A DNA stretch of 64,000 nucleotides, from the NCBI GenBank assembly GCA_958450365.1, contig CAUEEP010000735.1:3438001-3502000 (forward strand). Direction: 5' to 3'. Shown piece after piece: positions 42,850 to 54,356 of this stretch. Position numbers and translations under genes: made by a program. The stretch comes from Mesorhabditis belari. Taxonomy: Eukaryota > Nematoda > Chromadorea > Rhabditida > Rhabditidae. The stretch's first letter is position 1. The number at the start of each line of letters is the position of its first letter. The notes beneath the pieces were generated by a model, which saw only the letters and a list, made by a program, of their open reading frames with translations, ran no database searches and was not told the origin of the DNA.

Positions 42850-44529
42850 TCATTGCTCATCGTCGGAGTCGACGTCTTCTTCGGCGGCGCTGCTGCCCTC
42901 ACTCTCCTCGCCCTCGTCGGCGGCTCCAACCTCCCAGCCTGAAACAGAGAATATAGTAAATTTTTTACTAACTGAAAAATCAGATAAAAATCAAAAGTAG
43001 AAAATTGAAAACTCACCCCCGACCCATCCGCCTCGCATCATCTTGGTGTGTTCGGCGATCAAGCGTAGCAAGCTCAAACCTGCACCGTCCTCAAACCACT
43101 CCATCACCAAGTCCATCGTCTCTTCGTCGTTGACGACATTCTAAAAACAAACACTTAATTCACTTAATTTAATTCAAAATTTCTTACGTCAACAATGCCT
43201 TGGCAGTGGAGCAGTTGGTCGGTGCGGAAAGCGATTGCTTCTGCCAATCCAAGGCGCAACGGTGTGACCAGGTTCTTCGCCACCAAGCACACCGCTTTCC
43301 ATCCTAAATTAAAGAAGTTAGGATGATAGAAAATAGACTAGAAAATGCTTCTAAGAATCTACCGGTCAAGTGCTCGACGAGTGTTGTGTTGAGTTGTCGT
43401 CCGAGCGTCTTGATTCGCAGCGGACCATTGAAAGGGTTGGCGATGTAGTGGCGGTGGTTTCGGGTCTCCCTCATCTCCATTAGTTTCTCTCGCTCCCTCA
43501 TCTGAATTTATATTATTTCATCATATATTATCCATAATATTATCATATCATTTGATTTTCTCACCCTATTCATCTTTGTGGCAATCCGGCGCAGGTTGGT
43601 GGCATCAGCCTCCATTCCAAAGGCTCGGAAAAAGCATCCTTTGGCCCTCTGCCACACATTTACTTCACGTCCTTCGGTGATCAGCGAGATAAACTAAACA
43701 CAAACATAAAGAGATATGAAGTGAGAGAATTTGCGAAAAGTTTACATACCTGGAGAATGAGTGCGATCCTAGCCAGGCGCTCGTCGTGTTCGTTGGACCT
43801 GCGCTTTGGACGGCGGGGGCCGGCCACACGGGGGGGCGACGTGGTCGCGGGTCGAGCGGCCGAGGTGCTGTCACCACCTCGGGCCATGGGCTGTCCTCCT
43901 CCGCGTCCTCCGCCAGCACCACCCCGGGCCGCTCCTGCCCCGCCTCCACCTCCTCGTCCAACAGCAGCCTGAAACGAGAAAATCATTAAAGTAAAAGGTA
44001 AAACTACTCACCATCACCTCCCCCTCTTCACCACCCACTGGGCTTCCTCCACGGGCACGTCTACGTCTGCGGGCAGGTGCCACCTGAAACGTGAAAATCT
44101 CATTATGCTCATTATCTGATCAAATAATGAAAGGTAAAACTCACCTCAACCACCAACTCCTCCTCTTCATCCTCCTCTTCATCACGACGTTTCGGTTCCG
44201 GGGACTAAAATTGAAAAATCATTAAACGATCATTAAAAGAAAATAACTCAGAAACCAAGGGAGCAAAATCATGACAACATTTTGCCCCCGGGTAAGGTAA
44301 GATATAGAAAAAAAGACCAAAAACTGAAACTCACGTTGCCGGCGCTCAAGCTCGCTCGTCCACGTCCACGGGCACGTCTACGTCTACGGGCAGGTGCCAC
44401 CTGAAACGTGAAAATCTCATTAAACGGATCAAATAATGAATGAAAGGTAAAACTCACCTCAACCACGGGCTCCTCCTCCACCTCCTCCACCTCCTCCAGC
44501 GACACATCAAGACCTCTCGCGTCCGGGGA
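42850..44529 (-). CDS. GC-rich gene F, unrecognised protein, 10 exons, 5' end missing
   Basis: Exons: 44529-44458, 44400-44335, 44204-44145, 44083-44012, 43968-43750, 43693-43565, 43501-43363, 43303-43188, 43140-43017, 42938-42850; 1086 nt, 361 aa plus stop, all phases consistent with strong GTGAGT-type donors and CAG/TAG acceptors. The N-terminal part is low complexity: acidic exons ([10 protein letters not shown]) alternate with arginine-rich ones (PARRRRRARG), and this pair of exons is duplicated; a glycine/arginine-rich stretch (RGGAGGGRGGG) follows. The C-terminal half looks globular and alpha-helical (FFRAFGMEADATNLRRIATK, then NPFNGPLRIKTLGRQLN and WFEDGAGLSLLRLIAEHTKM) and ends in an acidic tail. 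I recognise no family. Codon use is far more GC-rich than in the other genes. Upstream of the first visible exon lie only a TAAAATATAC array and the duplication border. Confidence 0.8.
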
Positions 44530-44534
44530 CTAAA

Positions 44535-44835
44535 ATTGAATTAATATAAAATTAATATACTAAAATATACTAAAATATACTAAAATAGACTAAAATATAC
44601 TAAAATAGACTAAAATATACTAAAATATACTAAAATATACTAAAATATACTAAAATAGACTAAACTATACTAAATTAGACTAAAATATACTAAAATAGAC
44701 TAAACTATACTAAACTATACTAAAATAGACTAAAATATACTAAAATATACTAAAATATACTAAAATATACTAAAATATACTAAAATATACTAAAATATAC
44801 TAAAATAGACTAAAATATACTAAAATATACTAAAA
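44535..44835. repeat. 10-bp TAAAATATAC array
   Basis: About 30 units TAAAATATAC or TAAAATAGAC, immediately upstream (minus sense) of the first visible gene F exon and directly abutting the right segmental duplication copy. Confidence 0.97.
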
Positions 44836-44942
44836 TCTTCAGGGATTCATTCACCTCTTTCATTCAACTCCACTGTATTTGATTGCATTAACGGTCGTCT
44901 TGCTATCCAGTAACTCCACACCACTTTCTCCATATCCCAGAA

Positions 44943-45331
44943 ATGAATCCTTCTTCCACGGGAAACGATAAAAAACGGCTGATCAAAGAAAATGTTTGGT
45001 TAAAATTTAAAAACAAGAATACAATACAATACAATTGAATTTTTTTCATTTAGACGGACTCAAGGAAGAATTGGAAGCCAATTTTGGAGGCAAGTGACCG
45101 TTTTGTGATCAAAACGAAAGTGGTGAGTTGAAAAAAAACAAAGAGAATTCAAAAATCGACATAATATTGCTTTTGTGTACTTCAATTTATAAAATTCTGA
45201 AGTTTAAAGCTTTTTAGAAAGGCCAGGACATGAGGAATGGCGATGATGTGATTGAATCCGAGAATGGAGATCTTACCGACTCTAAACTCGGCATTTCCGT
45301 CCAAAAAGAGGAAATCTCTTTCCCGGATTGA
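44943..45331 (+). CDS. Small protein gene E, copy of gene D, 77 aa
   Basis: Exons 44943-44993, 45054-45122 and 45218-45331, at a constant offset of 9138 from gene D. The frame is intact. Two exon 2 residues differ (RFVIKTKV instead of RFEIKKKV), and a change in exon 3 (CCAAGAC to CCAGGAC) is silent. All splice sites and the AG before the start codon are kept. Confidence 0.64.
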
Positions 45332-45644
45332 GATTTTAAACAAAAATCTTTCTATTTCAAGCTTTATATTCGAAAATAAACAATTAATAGACTGTGATGG
45401 GAAGAATTGTTTTGTTTGTTTGTTTGTTTGTTTGTTTGTTTGTTTGTTTTTGATTGTTTAAATTGTTTAACGGATTGTTTAAATCTGATTCACAAACTGG
45501 CTTCATCTGGTCCACGAAAAGCTTATAGGAGAGCTAGAAATAAAGCCTGACTTGACGTTAGACTGGTCATAGACTTTGGTATCAGCAAAGGGAGTAGGCT
45601 AGGAGTTTGCTTTTGATCTGGTTCTAGGATTAGTCAGATCATCT

Positions 45645-45998
45645 GGTCCTAAGCCCATCTGGTCCTAAGCACATCTGGTCCTAAGCCCATCTTGTCCCAG
45701 GCCAATCTGGTCCTAAGCCCATCTTGTCCCAGGCCAATCTGGTCCTAAGCCCATCTTGTCCCAGGCCAATCTGGTCCTAAGCCCATCTTGTCCCAGGCCA
45801 ATCTGGTCCTAAGCCCATCTCGTCCCAGGCCAATCTGGTCCCAAGCCCATCTCGTCCTAAGCCCATCTGGTCCTAAGCCCATCTTGTCCCAGGCCAATCT
45901 GGTCCTAAGCCCATCTCGTCCCAGGCCAATCTGGTCCCAAGCCCATCTCGTCCTAAGCCCATCTGGTCCTAAGCCCATCTCGTCCCAAGCCCATCTGG
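45645..45998. repeat. CATCTGGTCCTAAGCC array (right copy)
   Basis: Same array as 36500-36808 with a few more units. Confidence 0.95.
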
Positions 45999-46109
45999 TC
46001 AGCTCTGGGCCAGATTGGTAATCCCTGGTAATCCCTGGAAATCCCTGGCACTATTTACCTGAATCAAAATATACAGTTGGTACAGTCTTTACAATCTATT
46101 TTTTCTTTC

Positions 46110-46720
46110 TTTCTCTAATTCTCTAGGCTCTCCCATGACCAGTTGATAAGGGCTTTTGTTTACGAAAAGGAAAAGAAGATTAACGATATTTACGGGCATG
46201 GATTGACTATGGGAAACATCTACAATTGGTATTGATTTCAAAATGTCGAAGATTGACCGAGGTTCTCTCTTGAAGATCAGCCGAGGTCAGGGTGATCGAC
46301 TGATCTTGATGAATTCACTCCAAGCGAAAAACAAAAGTTCGAGCTGAAGCCTGAAGATGTTGATGTTGTTTTTGGTGGGACAGAGAAGGAGTTCTTTACT
46401 GGAAGTTGCTAGAGGAAGAGGTGACTATCAAGGCATCCAAATACGTTCATCAATTCGATTGAGTCGCTTCTGAAATAAAATAAAGCGGTTAAAAATGGGA
46501 AAGATCATGCAAGATGATAACGCACGGGCTCACATTGCAAACTTGATCAAGAAAAGGTTAAAGCTTTAGGCTGAGAAGTTCTTGCTCTACTCACTTGACT
46601 TGGGTTTTAGTGATTTTCCTCTTTTCAAGAAGATGTCTGTTCATTTGGCTAAAGAGCACTTTGGAGAAGAGAAGGAAGTCAAAAAATGGAGATCGACTCC
46701 TTCAAGCGGCAGTTCTATTG
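46110..46720 (+). pseudogene. Decayed mariner transposase (right copy)
   Basis: Duplicate of 36925-37520 with the same stops; about one difference seen (GATTGACCGAGG for GATTGGCCGAGG). Confidence 0.8.
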
Positions 46721-47459
46721 ATCAAATTAATTGATCAAATGAATTGATCTGCAAATCGATTCGCCTCCTTTCAAATGATTCATTCAAATGCCACTCGTTT
46801 CTTTTCAGCTCAGCGTTCTCGGATCTATTCAGCCAAGCCGATCCGTTCAGCCAAACCGACATCAATCCCCTCCAAGTTCAAGTGGCTTCATCTTCATCTT
46901 CAATTGCAAAAAGTTCTTTTCAATAAACCCTGCCGTTCTATTAGATGGTGACATTCAAATTCAACGTTCAATTATAGTATTTACGGTATAGTTCATTTGT
47001 AACTAAATAGACTTTTCAGTGACCTTTTCAGTGACCTTTTCAGCTTTAATCTAAATCAAACAATCTACATCAAAAAAAACTGATTGATAATAAAGATTTA
47101 AACTTCCGAAAAAACCCTCTTTTTTTCTTTAAAACTATTGTTTTTCTTTTGTTCTTTTCTTTTGAGTGAAAATTTAACGGACAGGTTTTTTTTTGGATTG
47201 AAAAAGCTGACATAAACGCAGAAAAAGAGAAAAGCTGACAATTGATAGCAATTGTCTCAAAATTCTAATTGATTTCCCTTCTCTTAACGCACAAATCAAA
47301 GATTCTCTGGTCAAAGAATTTCTCTAAAAGTGATCATTTTATCTGCTGAGGTCATTCTACGAGCTCTCGGTCATAGCTTTGACTAGAGTGCGTTCCAGCT
47401 TGCTTTAAAAATCCATTTCTCACCCGCTAGCCCGTTCTCTAAACCGTGTTTTCTCAGTC

Positions 47460-47540
47460 ATTCATTGATTTGATGATGTCATCATCGATTTAATGATGTC
47501 ATCATTGATTTAATGATGTCATCATCGATTTAATGATGTC
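47460..47540. repeat. GATTTAATGATGTCATCATC repeat (right copy)
   Basis: Four 20-bp units here against two in the left duplicate. Confidence 0.88.
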
Positions 47541-47929
47541 ATCATCGATATAAGGCAGCGCTTTATATGAGGCGTATATAAGGCGGCGTTTATAGATAAG
47601 GCGTATATAAGGCATCATCAAATCGATCGATTTCATCATATCTTCTTTGTGAACAACCATTTTTCTTTCGAAATCCGTTTTTTAACTTTTCTTTGATTAA
47701 CTTAAATGTTTGATTTTTAAAGAACTGTACAGTACTCACAGAATTTCACTTTAAACTTTTAACTTCCCAAATAACTTCCTCAAAACTTCCCCAAAACCTC
47801 CCAAATAACTTCCAAATAACTTCCCAAATAACTTCCCCAGAACTTCCGAAATAACTTTCCCGAATCTTCCACAATAGCTTTCTCAAAACTTCCGACATAA
47901 CTAATCATTAAACTTCCGACGTAATCTGG

Positions 47930-48440
47930 CCGCTAGTTTTCATTTGATTAGTCCAATCTGGAATGCACAAGGCCTAATGGCATTGAAATTGGGTTGATCA
48001 GTTAGAAACTGGCGGTATCGGTTACAGTAGTTTTCTGGAATAGGTGTGTTTTAGACAACTACCGTAATCTGGCCGCCAGTTCTCATTCGATTAGTCCAAT
48101 CTGGAATGCACAAGGCCTAATGGCATTGAAATTGGGTTGATCAGTTAGAAACTGGCGGTATCGGTTACAGTAGTTTTCTGGAATAGGTGTGTTTTAGACA
48201 ACTACCGTAATCTGGCCGCCAGTTCTCATTCGATTAGTCCAATCTGGAATGCACAAGGCCTAATGGCATTGAAATTGGGTTGATCAGTTAGAAACTGGCG
48301 GTATCGGTTACAGTAGTTTTCTGGAATAGGTGCATTTTAGAAAACTACTGTAATTTGGCCGCTAGTTTTCATTTGATTAGTCCAATCTGGAATGCACAAG
48401 GCCTAATGACATTGAAATTGGGTTGATCAGTTAGAAGTCA
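47930..48440. repeat. 142-bp foldback units (right copy)
   Basis: Counterpart of 38670-39190, about four units. Confidence 0.92.
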
Positions 48441-49239
48441 TTTTACACATTTTACATATATTATACCGTGTTTCTTTTTATCGGCCCTTTTCGTGTTATG
48501 TTTATGAGTTCATGTGTTTTAATCTTAAATCCAGCGCACTTTATCTCAGGTCCTGAATAAAGTATCTATATATATATAAAAATAGAAATTTTTAACAACT
48601 GAAAACCAAAAACTGTTTGGGAATTGGCCTCTTTGCAAAAAAAAGTTATTACACTTTGAAATTTGCTAAACTGGATGTTACAAGACTTTTGTGCATGACT
48701 GTATTAGCCTAAACTTATTTTCTTTGTTGAGCATTATTTTCAGTTTTAATTTTAATTTGATTTGATTTTTAATTTGTTTTAATTTGATTTTTGATTTTTC
48801 CTTAAAAACAAAACGAAATTCCAAATCTCTATGATCCACTTTCGCATTTTATTGCTTGTTGTGTTGGGGGTAAACCCAGTTTTGAGAGTTTCTTTGGCGT
48901 TAGTGACCTTGGGGTTGAGTGAATGAGTGAATGAGTGAAAAGGGTACAAAAAAAAAAGTACTTCAAATATCAATATTCAAATATTGAACCCTGATCTGGT
49001 TTAGCCTGACTCATTGACTTCTGATTCTCGAGATTACTCCTGTTGTTATACATTCGGTTGGCCAAGTTTTCTCTGAAATGAACTCCAAAGCTCAGAAATT
49101 ATTAATCCAATTTTTGATTCATTTCGCCTTATCATTTTCTAGCTTTTTCTTAAGCTTTTTGCCAAGTTTTCTCTGAAATTAACTCCAAAAATTCATAATT
49201 ATTTAAAAAAGATAAAAACAATTGGGAAAGGCTACAAAA

Positions 49240-49845
49240 GATAGCTTAAACATAGCTTAAAACATAGCTTAAAACATAGCTTAAAACATAGCTTAAAACA
49301 TAGCTTTAAACAGCTTTAAACATAGCTTTAAACATAGCTTAAAACATAGCTTTAGACATAACTTTAAACAGCTTTAAACATAGCTTAAAGCATAGCTTAA
49401 AACAGCTTAAAACATAGCTTAAAACATAGCTTAAAGCATAGCTTAAAACATAGCTTAAACATAGCTTAAAACAGCTTAAAACATAGCTTTAAACAGCTTA
49501 AAACATAGCTTTAAACAGCTTAAAAAATAGCTTAAAACAGCTTAAAACATAGCTTTAAACATAGCTTAAAATAGCTTAAAACATAGCTTAAAACATAGCT
49601 TTAAACAGCTTTAAACATAGCTTAAAGCATAGCTTAAAACAGCTTAAAACATAGCTTAAAACATAGCTTAAAGCATAGCTTAAAACATAGCTTAAACATA
49701 GCTTAAAACAGCTTAAAACATAGCTTTAAACATAGCTTTAAACATAGCTTTAAACATAGCTTTAAACAGCTTTAAACATAGCTTAAAGCATAGCTTGAAA
49801 CAGCTTAAAACATAGCTTTAAACATAGCTTAAAACAGCTCTAACT
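49240..49845. repeat. CATAGCTTTAAA array (right copy)
   Basis: Counterpart of 39985-40505 with more units and internal segment duplications. Confidence 0.95.
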
Positions 49846-50034
49846 TAAAATCCTCAAACTTTCCTTTATGATTCCATTTCCTGACCACAGAACAATGACA
49901 ATAACCAAACAATTTTCGATGAGGGAAAAGAGCCGATTTTGAATAGAGATTGAGAAAGAGAATGTTTGCGCTTAAAGAAGAGAAATCGACTCTCTCGATT
50001 CGACATTCAATTCGTATTCAATTCAATTCTTTCC

Positions 50035-50340
50035 CCCCTACACTATTGTTGTTTAAATCCTTAGCTAAAAATTATATTGGGTTGTCCAGTTATGAGTGCG
50101 CGCTTCTTACTATTCTGTAAATTTCTCAAGATACCGAAATCAAGAAAAAGATATATATGAGTGTTATTCGAAAGCTGAAGATCTCCTCTACATTTTGATT
50201 TCTTTTTTGATTTTAATTCTTTCCCCCCTACACTATTATTGTTTAAATTCTTAGCTAAAAATTATAGTTTAGCAGGGAAAAGATTCAAAAATTACCCCAA
50301 AAACCCCTCAAATAAACGGACTTTTGTATGGAATTGACTT
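50035..50340. other. Spacer with two copies of a 60-bp segment
   Basis: TTTCCCCCCTACACTATTGT to AGCTAAAAATTATA occurs at about 50030 and 50220. No gene seen. Confidence 0.5.
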
Positions 50341-50351
50341 CTGAATTTGGC

Positions 50352-50508
50352 TTGCTCAGAGCTTAGGCTCAGAGCTTCGGCTCAGAGCTTCGGCTCAGAG
50401 CTTCGGCTCAGAGCTTCGGCTCAGAGCTTCGGCTCAGAGCTTCGGCTCAGAGCTTCGGCTCAGAGCTTCGGCTCAGAGCTTCGGCTCAGAGCTTCGGCTC
50501 AGAGCTGC
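50352..50508. repeat. 13-bp GGCTCAGAGCTTC array
   Basis: Twelve almost identical units. Confidence 0.97.
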
Positions 50509-50589
50509 TATGTATTAAGTCCTGTAAGTTGGGTCTGCAGTCAGATGGTAGGAAGCCAGGAAACAGGAGCCAGGAAATATGGCAGATGA

Positions 50590-50830
50590 TGGCAGAAGAC
50601 AGGTCTAGAGGCTAGAGCCAGATATTAACCTAGAGCCAGGTCTAGAGCTAGAGCCAGATATTAGCCTAGAGCCAGGTCTAGAGCTAGAGCCAGATCTTAA
50701 CCTAGAGCCAGATCTAGAGGCTAGAGCCAGATCTTAACCTAGAGCCAGATCTTAGCTAGAGCCAGATCTTAGCTAGAGCCAAGTCTAGAGACTAGAGCCA
50801 GATCCAGAACCAGATCTAGAGCCAGGTTGG
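50590..50830. repeat. AGCCAGATCTTAACCTAG array
   Basis: Units CTAGAGCCAGATCTTAAC and CTAGAGCCAGGTCTAGAG in mixed order. Confidence 0.92.
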
Positions 50831-51760
50831 CTAAGAACTTGGTTTGGTTTTGCTGAAGGGTGCGGAAACGTTTGTGTGACATCCAGATCGCCCAAAATTC
50901 CACTACAAAATTTCTGTGACATCCAGATTTCTCCAAACCACAAGGAAATTGTTCTTCCTGACCTCCAGGGTAATTCAATGACCATCGGGCTTGGTCTCTA
51001 AGCTTAGAGCCAGAAGCTGGCCTGGTATCCTGTTCTTGAACTGGTCAATCTGGATTTGAGTCAATATTATCTATTTCCTGTTTAATTCCCAGGGATTTCT
51101 CTTCCTTTTGTGCTTTCGATTCAGTTCATATTTGCGTATTTGCATTCTGCGGGAATTCTGCGGGAAAAGGCGCCCAAATCGAGGAAATATTCAATCAAAT
51201 CAAACAAATCAATCAAATGAATCAAAGGCTAAGCCCAAAGCCTCAAAATAGTTCCTCTTCTCGTTTGTATTTTCTTTCAAAATCACTTTAAAATCTTTAC
51301 AGAAATAAGGAAATTGTAAAATTTTACCTTCTGAGTTTAAAAGTTTCAAATAAAAATTGTTTTTTTTTAAAGAAACTTTTGAAACTTTGAATTCCCCGAC
51401 AAAGTAAAAGTCAAAAATGAATTGAAAATCTCGTTTTTTATCGGACTTGATTGGACTTTGATTGGTTTTTAAATTGAAAAACTCTTTAAAATACTTTTGC
51501 GTAAAAATTTGCAAACCTATAATCTAGAGGAATCAATTTTTCATCATTTTTAATCATTTTTAATCATTTTTAATCAAGTTTCATCAATTTTCAATCAATT
51601 TTTCATCAATTTTCAAATCCCCACCGATTTTAACGAAAGTTTTTTTACAAAATTTTGATTTCTTTCTGTTTAGCATCAACAGGTTCCACTGCTTTTACCC
51701 AAATTTCTCACTAATCATCGAAATATCTTATCAAAAGAAAGAGATTTTGAGATTTCATGT
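50831..51760. other. AT-rich stretch, no gene recognised
   Basis: Two inverse copies of the ATCTGGATGTCACA motif near 50875 and 50920 (see array 51770-52430), then AT-rich sequence with short TTTTAATCA repeats near 51540-51600. Confidence 0.4.
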
Positions 51761-51769
51761 TGTTTTGAG

Positions 51770-52430
51770 AAATCTGGATGTCACAGAACGATTTTTTAAA
51801 GCTCTAATAGAATTTTGGGCAATCTGGATGTCATAGAACAATTTTCCGAAGCTCTAATAGAATCTTGGGGAATCTGGATGTCACAGAACCATTTTCCGAA
51901 GCTCTAGTGGAATCTTGGGCTATCTGGATGCCATAGAACAATTTTCCGAAGCTCTAGTGGAATTTTGGGCAATCTGGATGTCATAGAACAATTTTCCGAA
52001 GCTCTAGTGGAATTTTGGGCAATCTGGATGTCATAGAACAATTTTCCGAAGCTCTAGTGGAATCTTGGGCTATCTGGATGCCATAGAACAATTTTCCGAA
52101 GCTCTAGTGGAATCTTGGGGAATCTGGATGTCAGAGAACGATTTTTTAATGCTCTAATAGAATTTTGGACTATCTAGATGTCATAGAACAATTTCTCGAA
52201 CCTCTAATGAAATCTTGGACAATCTAGATGTCATAGAACGTTTTTTTAAAGCTCTAATAGAATCTTGAGCAATCTGGATGTCATAGAACAATTTCTTAAA
52301 CCTCTAATGAGATTTTGAGCAATCTGGATGTCATAGAACAATTTCTGAAAGCTCTAATGAAATCTTGGACAATCTAGATGTCACAGAACGTTTTTTTAAA
52401 GCAATAATGAAATTTTTGGGTGTCACACAA
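51770..52430. repeat. 60-bp AATCTGGATGTCATAGAAC array
   Basis: Eleven units of about 60 bp, each with AATCTGGATGTCATAGAACA and AAGCTCTAGTGGAATCTTGGG. Single dispersed copies of the motif occur at 3610, 27970 and, inverted, near 50900. Confidence 0.95.
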
Positions 52431-52664
52431 AAGTTTCAGTATATTTTTGAGCGAAATTCTTGAGTTTCCCATTTTCTTTCGTTTTTCTTTCCATCAAAAA
52501 CTTAGCAATGCATAAATTTCTCCTTTTTTCTTCTCGATGAATCATTTTTTGAGTTGTTTGTTCTTTGCAAAATCGAAAATTCAAAAATTCTCACTTTTAT
52601 TTGCTATTTGACAAATATTGCTTGATTAGATAAAAGATTCAAATTTTAAGCAAAGAAAGGCTAA

Positions 52665-52830
52665 TCTTGTGAATCTTGTGAGGCTTGTGAAGCTTGTGGA
52701 TCTTGGCAATCTTGTAAATCTCGTGAATCTTGTAAATCTTGTGAATCTTGTGAACCTTGTGAATCTTGTGAATCTTACCGATCTTGCCAATCTTGTAAAT
52801 CATGCCAATCCTGCCAATCTTTCCATGCTG
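52665..52830. repeat. 9-bp CTTGTGAAT array
   Basis: About 18 degenerate units AATCTTGTG and AATCTTGCC. Confidence 0.9.
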
Positions 52831-52954
52831 GTCCAGGTCTAGCCAGGCTCTGAATCTGCCCTAATCTAATCTATCAGCCTGGCCTAACTTCGCTTAACAT
52901 GGCTCTGCTTTAACTTGGATTTGACTCTGGTCCAGATTTGGTTAGTTTAACCCT

Positions 52955-53110
52955 TTACTTGGCCCTTTACTTGGCCCTTTACTTGGCCCTTTACTTGGCC
53001 ATTTACTTGGCCCTAATCTTGTCAATTACTTGGCCCTGACCTTGTCCTTTACCTGGCCCAAACCTTGTCTATTACCTAGAGTCCCTTTACTTGGCCCTAA
53101 TCTTGTCTAT
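52955..53110. repeat. 15-bp GGCCCTTTACTTGGC array
   Basis: About nine units, later diverging to GGCCCTAATCTTGTC. Confidence 0.9.
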
Positions 53111-53344
53111 TAGCTCTTGTAAATATTTCTATTAAATTCTAGTACTTTAAACTGGCTGCTGGATCTGGCTCTGCTGGATCGGGCTCTGCTGGATCTGGCT
53201 CTAGCTCTAGCTTGACCTTGAACCCTATCTGTACTTACTTGGCCCTAATCTTGTCTATTAGGGCCAAATAAAGGCTGACTCTAATTCCGAGTAAAGATTC
53301 CCAAGCAGAATGATGTTTTTGATTAATTAAAGTAAGCAAGGGTG

Positions 53345-53500
53345 ATATTAAATCGAAAATAATAGATTCTTTATTCAGGACCTGAGACAAAGTGCGCTAG
53401 ATTTAAGAATAATACATGAATTCATTTCAAATAACACGAAAATGGTCGATAAAAGGAACACGATAGAATTTATGTGATATTAGCACAGATAGGTAGCACA
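53345..53500 (-). repeat. Inverted copy of dispersed repeat end
   Basis: TTCAGGACCTGAGACAAAGT through AATGGTCGATAAAAGG is the inverse of 39195-39320, with about 10-15 percent divergence. Confidence 0.65.
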
Positions 53501-53875
53501 GAGAACGTCAAGGATGATGATACAAGTTAATAAACTGGCTTTTCATTTTACGATATCAAACCTTCACGTTTAAACGATTTTTTTGAATGTTACCGGAAAA
53601 GCAATCAATCTTTTTCATATAGCTCAAAATTTCTTAAAAGAATTGAAAGATATAAACATAAATTTCTTTTTTTTTTTTAATCTTTTTCCATTACATTAAT
53701 CGATCCTTTCTCTTTCTTGATAACTGTTTTATCAAAAAAATTTCTCTTTTTCCTTTTTCAATCATTTCTCTCGATTTTCAACAAGATTCAAATCAAACTT
53801 TGATAGAAAAATCTCTTTTTTTGAAGATTTTGATAGTTACACTCTACTTTTAGCTCTTGTAAATATTTGTATTAA
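53501..53875. other. AT-rich spacer, no gene recognised
   Basis: Only homopolymer-rich sequence; TAGCTCTTGTAAATATTTG repeats a segment from about 53115. Confidence 0.4.
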
Positions 53876-53884
53876 ATTCTAGTA

Positions 53885-53998
53885 CTGGATCTGGCTGCTG
53901 GACCTGGCTCTGCTGGATCAGGCTCTGCTGGATCTGGCTCTGCTGGATCTGGCTCTGCTGGATCTGGCTCTGCTGGATCTGGCTCTGCTGGATCTAGA
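53885..53998. repeat. 15-bp CTGGATCTGGCTCTG array
   Basis: Seven units; it ends directly in a truncated tRNA-like copy. Confidence 0.95.
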
Positions 53999-54040
53999 GA
54001 CGAGAGCTATACCACTCGGCCACGGCTGCACCTAGTCCTC
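53998..54040 (-). pseudogene. Truncated tRNA-like copy
   Basis: The inverse contains GCCGTGGCCGAGTGGTATAG, the D-arm portion seen in the two fuller tRNA-like sequences at 54095 and 56957. The rest is absent. Confidence 0.55.
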
Positions 54041-54094
54041 CCGGCCAGGAAGAAAATAGCTAGTCATCTCTTCTTGAAAAAAAGCAAAAGAAAA

Positions 54095-54163
54095 ACCGAA
54101 CCGGAATCGAACTTGCGAGGTCTCGCTCTGGAACCGAGAGCTATACCACTCGGCCACAGCTGC
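54095..54163 (-). pseudogene. tRNA-like sequence (degenerate)
   Basis: The inverse reads GCAGCTGTGGCCGAGTGG (A-box-like), an anticodon region with TTCCAGA and a T-arm with GTTCGATTCC. The acceptor ends do not pair and the anticodon stem has a mismatch, so it is probably a tRNA pseudogene or a SINE head; an anticodon of CCA would be Trp. It lies 122 bp upstream of tRNA-Ala in a duplicated block. Confidence 0.55.
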
Positions 54164-54284
54164 ACCTAGTCCTCCCCGCAAGGAAGCCGTTAAAACCCAA
54201 ATGACCACATTTTCTTTAGACGCTTTGTCATCAATTTGTTAGATTTTAGCTTATCAGTTCCCTAAAAAGCCCCTCCATTTATCC

Positions 54285-54356
54285 GGGGGTGTAGCTCAGT
54301 GGTAGAGCGCTCGCTTCGCATGCGAGAAGTCCAGGGTTCAAACCCCTGTTCCTCCA
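54285..54356 (+). tRNA. tRNA-Ala(CGC), copy 1
   Basis: 72 nt with complete cloverleaf: acceptor GGGGGTG/TTCCTCC, D-arm GCTCAGTGGTAGAGC, anticodon stem CTCGC/GCGAG with loop TTCGCAT (anticodon CGC), and T-arm CAGGG/CCCTG with loop TTCAAAC, then discriminator A. The G3:U70 wobble pair of alanine tRNAs is present. One weak pair (U6-U67). Followed by a T-rich terminator-like run. Confidence 0.96.

Larger units (their letters stand above)
44836..50034. repeat. Segmental duplication, right copy (5.2 kb)
   Basis: Direct copy of 35698-40697. The length difference is mostly in the arrays (about 350 against 310 bp, and about 600 against 520 bp). Confidence 0.95.

Noticed and set aside
43721..44083. 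Alanine/proline-rich ORFs on both strands around 43.7-44.0 kb
   Set aside because: They are alternative frames of gene F exons 4 and 5. The phase-consistent frame encodes the glycine/arginine-rich segment.
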